Both the position numbers and the translations under genes were made by a program. From the NCBI GenBank assembly GCA_947165435.1, contig CAMVAI010000018.1, positions 1 to 45,864 of the forward strand: DNA of 45,864 bases. Reading direction: 5' to 3'. This document shows, piece after piece, positions 42,723 to 45,864 of this stretch. Origin of the DNA: an uncultured Prevotella sp. Its GTDB lineage: Bacteria > Bacteroidota > Bacteroidia > Bacteroidales > Bacteroidaceae. Every line of letters begins with the position of its first letter. Within the stretch, counting starts at the first letter, position 1. The notes below the pieces were generated by a model, which saw nothing but the letters and a program-made list of their open reading frames with translations, did no database searches and had not been told where the DNA came from.

Positions 42723-45595
42723 AAGGAGCCAGAGTCAACAACCTGAAGAATGTCAGCGTGAAAATACCACGCGACAAGCTGGTAGTGATAGCGGGAGTGA
42801 GCGGCAGCGGCAAGTCGAGCCTGGCCTTCGACACGCTCTATGCCGAGGGGCAGCGGCGTTATGTCGAGAGCCTGTCGAGCTATGCCCGCCAGTTCTTGGG
42901 ACGTATGAACAAGCCCGAGTGCGACTATATACGCGGCATTCCGCCAGCCATCGCCATTGAGCAGAAGGTGATATCGCGGAATCCGCGGAGCACCGTAGGC
43001 ACCACGACAGAGATTTACGAATATCTGCGGCTGCTCTTTGCCCGCATCGGGCGTACCTACTCGCCCGTGTCGGGGCAGGAGGTGAAGAAGCACACCACTG
43101 AGGATGTCATAGCCTGTATGCGCCAATACCAGCCTGGTACGCGCTTCGTCATCATGTCGCCCATCAAGCCCATAGCCGGACGTAGCCTCGAAAAGCAGCT
43201 GCAGATGTACGTCCAGAACGGATATGCCCGCATGGCTGATGGCAGCAATATCGTGCGTATTGACGAATGGCTCGCAGCACACAGCGATGCCGGCGACACG
43301 GCGGCAACTGCAGGTAGCGACGGTCTCTACCTCGTGATAGACCGACTGGCTTCCGAAGAGAGCAAGGACGCTCTGTCGCGACTGACCGACTCTGCTGAGA
43401 CGGCCTTCTATGAGGGCGACGGCGAGATGCGCATCATGGTGCTACCCGCCGGCATCACCTATGATTTCTCCACCCGTTTCGAAGCCGACGGCATCACCTT
43501 CGAAGAGCCTACCGACCAGCTCTTCTCGTTCAACTCGCCCGTAGGGGCATGCCCCGAGTGTCAGGGTTTCGGCAAGATTATCGGTATCGACGAACACCTG
43601 GTCGTTCCCAACACCACGCTGTCGGTCTATGATGGCTGTGTGGTGTGCTGGCACGGCGAGAAGATGAAGATGTGGAAAGATGAGTTCTGCCGGCGGGCTG
43701 CTGCCGACGACTTCCCCATCTTCGAGCCGTACTACAATCTGACGCAGCAGCAGAAAGACCAGCTCTGGCACGGTCTGCCCTCGGAGCGCCATAAAGATAT
43801 TCACGAGCAGGTGTCTATCGATGCCTTTTTCAACATGGTCAGCGAAAACCAGTACAAGATACAATACCGCGTCATGATGTCGCGATATCGTGGCAAGACG
43901 GTATGTCCGACGTGTCACGGCACACGCCTGAAGCCTGAAGCTGACTACGTGAAGATTGGCGGACGCTCCATCAGCGACCTGGTGCAGATGCCGATAGTAC
44001 GGCTGAAACAGTGGTTCGACCAGATGGAGTGGACCGACGAGGAGCAGCAGATAGGTCGCCGCCTGTTAGCCGAGATTCACTCGCGCCTGCAGTTCCTGCT
44101 CGATGTAGGCCTGGGCTACCTCACGCTGAACCGCATGTCCAACTCGCTGTCGGGCGGCGAGAGCCAGCGCATCAATCTTACCACGTCGTTAGGCTCGTCG
44201 CTGGTCGGCTCGCTCTATATCCTCGACGAACCCAGCATCGGGCTGCACTCCCGCGACACCGACCGGCTCATCAAGGTGTTGAAGCAGTTGCGTGACATCG
44301 GCAACACGGTGGTCATTGTGGAACACGACGAGGAAATTATGCGAGCCGCTGACTACCTCATAGACGTAGGCCCCGATGCCGGACGACTGGGGGGCGAAAT
44401 CATGTATGCCGGTCCCTTGCAGCCAGAGGTGGTCGGTCCCTTGCTGTCCGAGGTTGCCAGTTCCGGCGATGTCGGCCGTAAGCTTCCGGTACAAGCAGAC
44501 CGGCAGAGCTACACACTGCGCTATCTGCAGCATCTCGACCAGATTCCTGTGCCCAAGAGCCGGAGGCCTTGGAACCGCAGCATCGTGGTGCGCGGCGCAC
44601 GTATGAATAATCTAAAAGGCATCGATGCTGTCTTCCCGCTGAACGTCATGACGGTGGTGACGGGGGTGAGCGGCAGCGGCAAGTCGTCGCTGGTCAAAGG
44701 CATACTTTACCCCTCGCTGAAGCGGCATCTGGGCGAGGTGTTCGATGCGCCTGGCGACTACCGAGGACTGGAGGGAGACTATGCTGCCATACGCCACGTG
44801 GAGTTTGTAGATCAGAACCCTATCGGCAAATCGACACGCTCGAACCCTGCCACGTACGTCAAGGCCTACGATGCCATCCGCGACCTCTTTGCCGAACAGC
44901 CGCTGTCGAAACAGATGGGCTTCACGTCGCAGTATTTCTCGTTCAATGCCGACGGAGGGCGGTGCGACGAGTGTAAGGGGGCAGGGGTCATCACCGTTGA
45001 GATGCAGTTTATGGCCGACCTTGTGCTGCCGTGTGAGGCCTGTCACGGAAAGCGCTTCAAGCACGACATCCTCGACGTTCGCTTCAACGGCAAGAACATC
45101 GACGACGTGCTCAATATGACCATCACCGAGGCTATCGACTTCTTCGGAGAGCACAGTCAGAAGAATGCGCTGTGCAGGACTATCGTCAGCCGACTGCGGT
45201 CGCTCGACGATGTCGGACTGGGATACATCAAACTGGGACAGAGCTCATCGACACTCTCCGGCGGTGAGAACCAGCGCGTCAAACTGGCCTACTTCATCGG
45301 TATGGAACGCCAGGAGCCAACACTCTTCATCTTCGACGAGCCTACTACCGGACTGCACTTCCACGACATCGAACGGTTGCTGGCTGCCTTCAATGCCTTG
45401 ATAGAGCGGGGGCACACCATTCTCATTGTCGAGCACAACATGGAAATCATCAAGTGTGCCGACTACGTCATCGATTTAGGGCCTGACGGCGGCGACAGGG
45501 GCGGTCAACTGGTAGCCTGCGGAACACCGGAGAACATAGCAGACCATGCAAACAGCCTGACGGGGCGTTTCCTTCGCGAGAAACTGCAGCAATAG
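42701..45595 (+). CDS. uvrA: UvrABC system protein A
   Basis: UvrA is the damage-recognition ATPase of nucleotide excision repair. The 964-residue protein has two ABC modules: Walker A GVSGSGKSSL at 32-41 and again near 655, signatures LSGGESQRI near 483 and LSGGENQRV near 851, and Walker B LYILDEPSIGLH and LFIFDEPTTGLH. The C-terminal zinc module is complete (CDECKGAG...CEACHGKR). In the first module only CPECQGFG is present; the preceding Cys pair of E. coli UvrA is replaced in GITFEEPTDQLFSFN. The ATG at 42701 gives the standard IEIKGARVNNLKN start. Its last codons are repeated after the stop. Confidence 0.96.
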   Translation: MDNYIEIKGARVNNLKNVSVKIPRDKLVVIAGVSGSGKSSLAFDTLYAEGQRRYVESLSSYARQFLGRMNKPECDYIRGIPPAIAIEQKVISRNPRSTVGTTTEIYEYLRLLFARIGRTYSPVSGQEVKKHTTEDVIACMRQYQPGTRFVIMSPIKPIAGRSLEKQLQMYVQNGYARMADGSNIVRIDEWLAAHSDAGDTAATAGSDGLYLVIDRLASEESKDALSRLTDSAETAFYEGDGEMRIMVLPAGITYDFSTRFEADGITFEEPTDQLFSFNSPVGACPECQGFGKIIGIDEHLVVPNTTLSVYDGCVVCWHGEKMKMWKDEFCRRAAADDFPIFEPYYNLTQQQKDQLWHGLPSERHKDIHEQVSIDAFFNMVSENQYKIQYRVMMSRYRGKTVCPTCHGTRLKPEADYVKIGGRSISDLVQMPIVRLKQWFDQMEWTDEEQQIGRRLLAEIHSRLQFLLDVGLGYLTLNRMSNSLSGGESQRINLTTSLGSSLVGSLYILDEPSIGLHSRDTDRLIKVLKQLRDIGNTVVIVEHDEEIMRAADYLIDVGPDAGRLGGEIMYAGPLQPEVVGPLLSEVASSGDVGRKLPVQADRQSYTLRYLQHLDQIPVPKSRRPWNRSIVVRGARMNNLKGIDAVFPLNVMTVVTGVSGSGKSSLVKGILYPSLKRHLGEVFDAPGDYRGLEGDYAAIRHVEFVDQNPIGKSTRSNPATYVKAYDAIRDLFAEQPLSKQMGFTSQYFSFNADGGRCDECKGAGVITVEMQFMADLVLPCEACHGKRFKHDILDVRFNGKNIDDVLNMTITEAIDFFGEHSQKNALCRTIVSRLRSLDDVGLGYIKLGQSSSTLSGGENQRVKLAYFIGMERQEPTLFIFDEPTTGLHFHDIERLLAAFNALIERGHTILIVEHNMEIIKCADYVIDLGPDGGDRGGQLVACGTPENIADHANSLTGRFLREKLQQ

Positions 45596-45638
45596 GGTGG
45601 GACGGTTCCTTCGCGAGAAAATGTAGCAACGGGGTGGG
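45565..45638 (+). repeat. 37-bp tandem duplication at the uvrA 3' end
   Basis: Units 45565-45601 and 45602-45638 match at about 31 of 37 positions. The first contains the uvrA codons for RFLREKLQQ-stop. The second, in a shifted frame, reads RFLREKM-stop. Confidence 0.9.
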
Positions 45639-45720
45639 GGGGAGGCTATCCAAAACCCTCCATCTCGCAACCAAAATTGCAATAAAAATGTACCGGCAAT
45701 AAAATTTAGGCTCAAAATAT

Positions 45721-45751
45721 TTTGCGGTTTCAAAGAAAAGTATTACCTTTG
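45721..45751 (+). promoter_or_regulatory. Promoter for tRNA-Thr
   Basis: TTTG at 45721-45724 and TACCTTTG at 45744-45751 are 19 bp apart. The tRNA starts at 45820, so a leader of about 60 nt would be processed off. Confidence 0.85.
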
Positions 45752-45819
45752 CACTCGCTTTCGGAACAAAATGGCTGAACGAAGCCTCTGACACCGAAGG
45801 AAGCGTTCTTTGAAAAGCT

Positions 45820-45864
<45 letters not shown>

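Noticed and set aside
42701..45595. Defective UvrA because of the missing first Cys pair in zinc module I
   Set aside because: From memory, Bacteroidetes UvrA proteins commonly have this GxxFEEP variant, and the second zinc module and both ATPase sites are intact.

Overview
This window looks like chromosomal DNA from a moderately GC-rich member of the Bacteroidales, most like Prevotella and relatives. The evidence is repeated use of the Bacteroidetes promoter (TTTG, about 19-21 bp, then TAnnTTTG, often TACCTTTG), weak or absent Shine-Dalgarno sequences, a class III fructose-bisphosphatase, a eukaryote-like glycogen synthase, a MetH without its activation domain, a SusC-like receptor remnant, a type IX-secretion-style C-terminal domain and a DUF5112/DUF5113-type sensor kinase. 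Domain names come from my own reading of motifs; no database was searched.

Layout. 380-2802 (+): ffh, folD and a tiny TPR-like gene. 14160-2765 (-): a long unidirectional run purU-hisH-hisA-hisF-hisIE-ftsE-lysC-lysA-GT2-GT4-like-fbp-folK(short), probably read from a promoter near 14240 and perhaps from internal ones. 14331-20236 (+): a DUF4375-like gene, smpB, metH, a HAD hydrolase and a secreted GH10-like (DUF187) protein, followed by an MBL-fold hydrolase (20359-21009). 21486-25361 (+): an MltF-like lytic transglycosylase, mazG, a lipoprotein and rnz. 25507-29053 (+): a cell-envelope cluster of a small secreted T9SS-tail-like protein, an L,D-transpeptidase, an ECF sigma factor, a single-TM putative anti-sigma and a CpxP/Spy-like secreted protein, ending convergently against nth. 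29951-31686 (+): kdgK and the KDPG aldolase. 31664-36216 (+): a composite sensor kinase, its response regulator and a membrane protein. 36217-37054 is a repeat-rich gap with a possible small RNA. 37055-37474 (-): a small secreted protein. 37614-42003 (+): glycogen synthase and alpha-glucan phosphorylase. 42245-42318 (-): tRNA-Arg(ACG). 42486-45595 (+): a SusC-like remnant and uvrA. 45820 to the end: a partial tRNA-Thr(CGT).

The most unusual signal is a recurrent pattern rather than a single gene. At many gene junctions a 28-46 bp segment, usually containing the 3' end or stop codon of the upstream gene, is present twice in tandem (near 9446, 11769, 12557, 18669, 20262, 27381, 28470, 29036 and 45565). 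At 28470-28545 all seven differences between the copies fall in third codon positions, so the second copy repeats the C-terminal peptide of the upstream protein in a shifted frame that opens with an ATG overlapping the upstream stop. Related in-frame tandem duplications sit inside mazG (42 nt) and the sensor kinase (30 nt). A second notable structure is a roughly 480 bp inverted-repeat, MITE-like element at 36411-36890.
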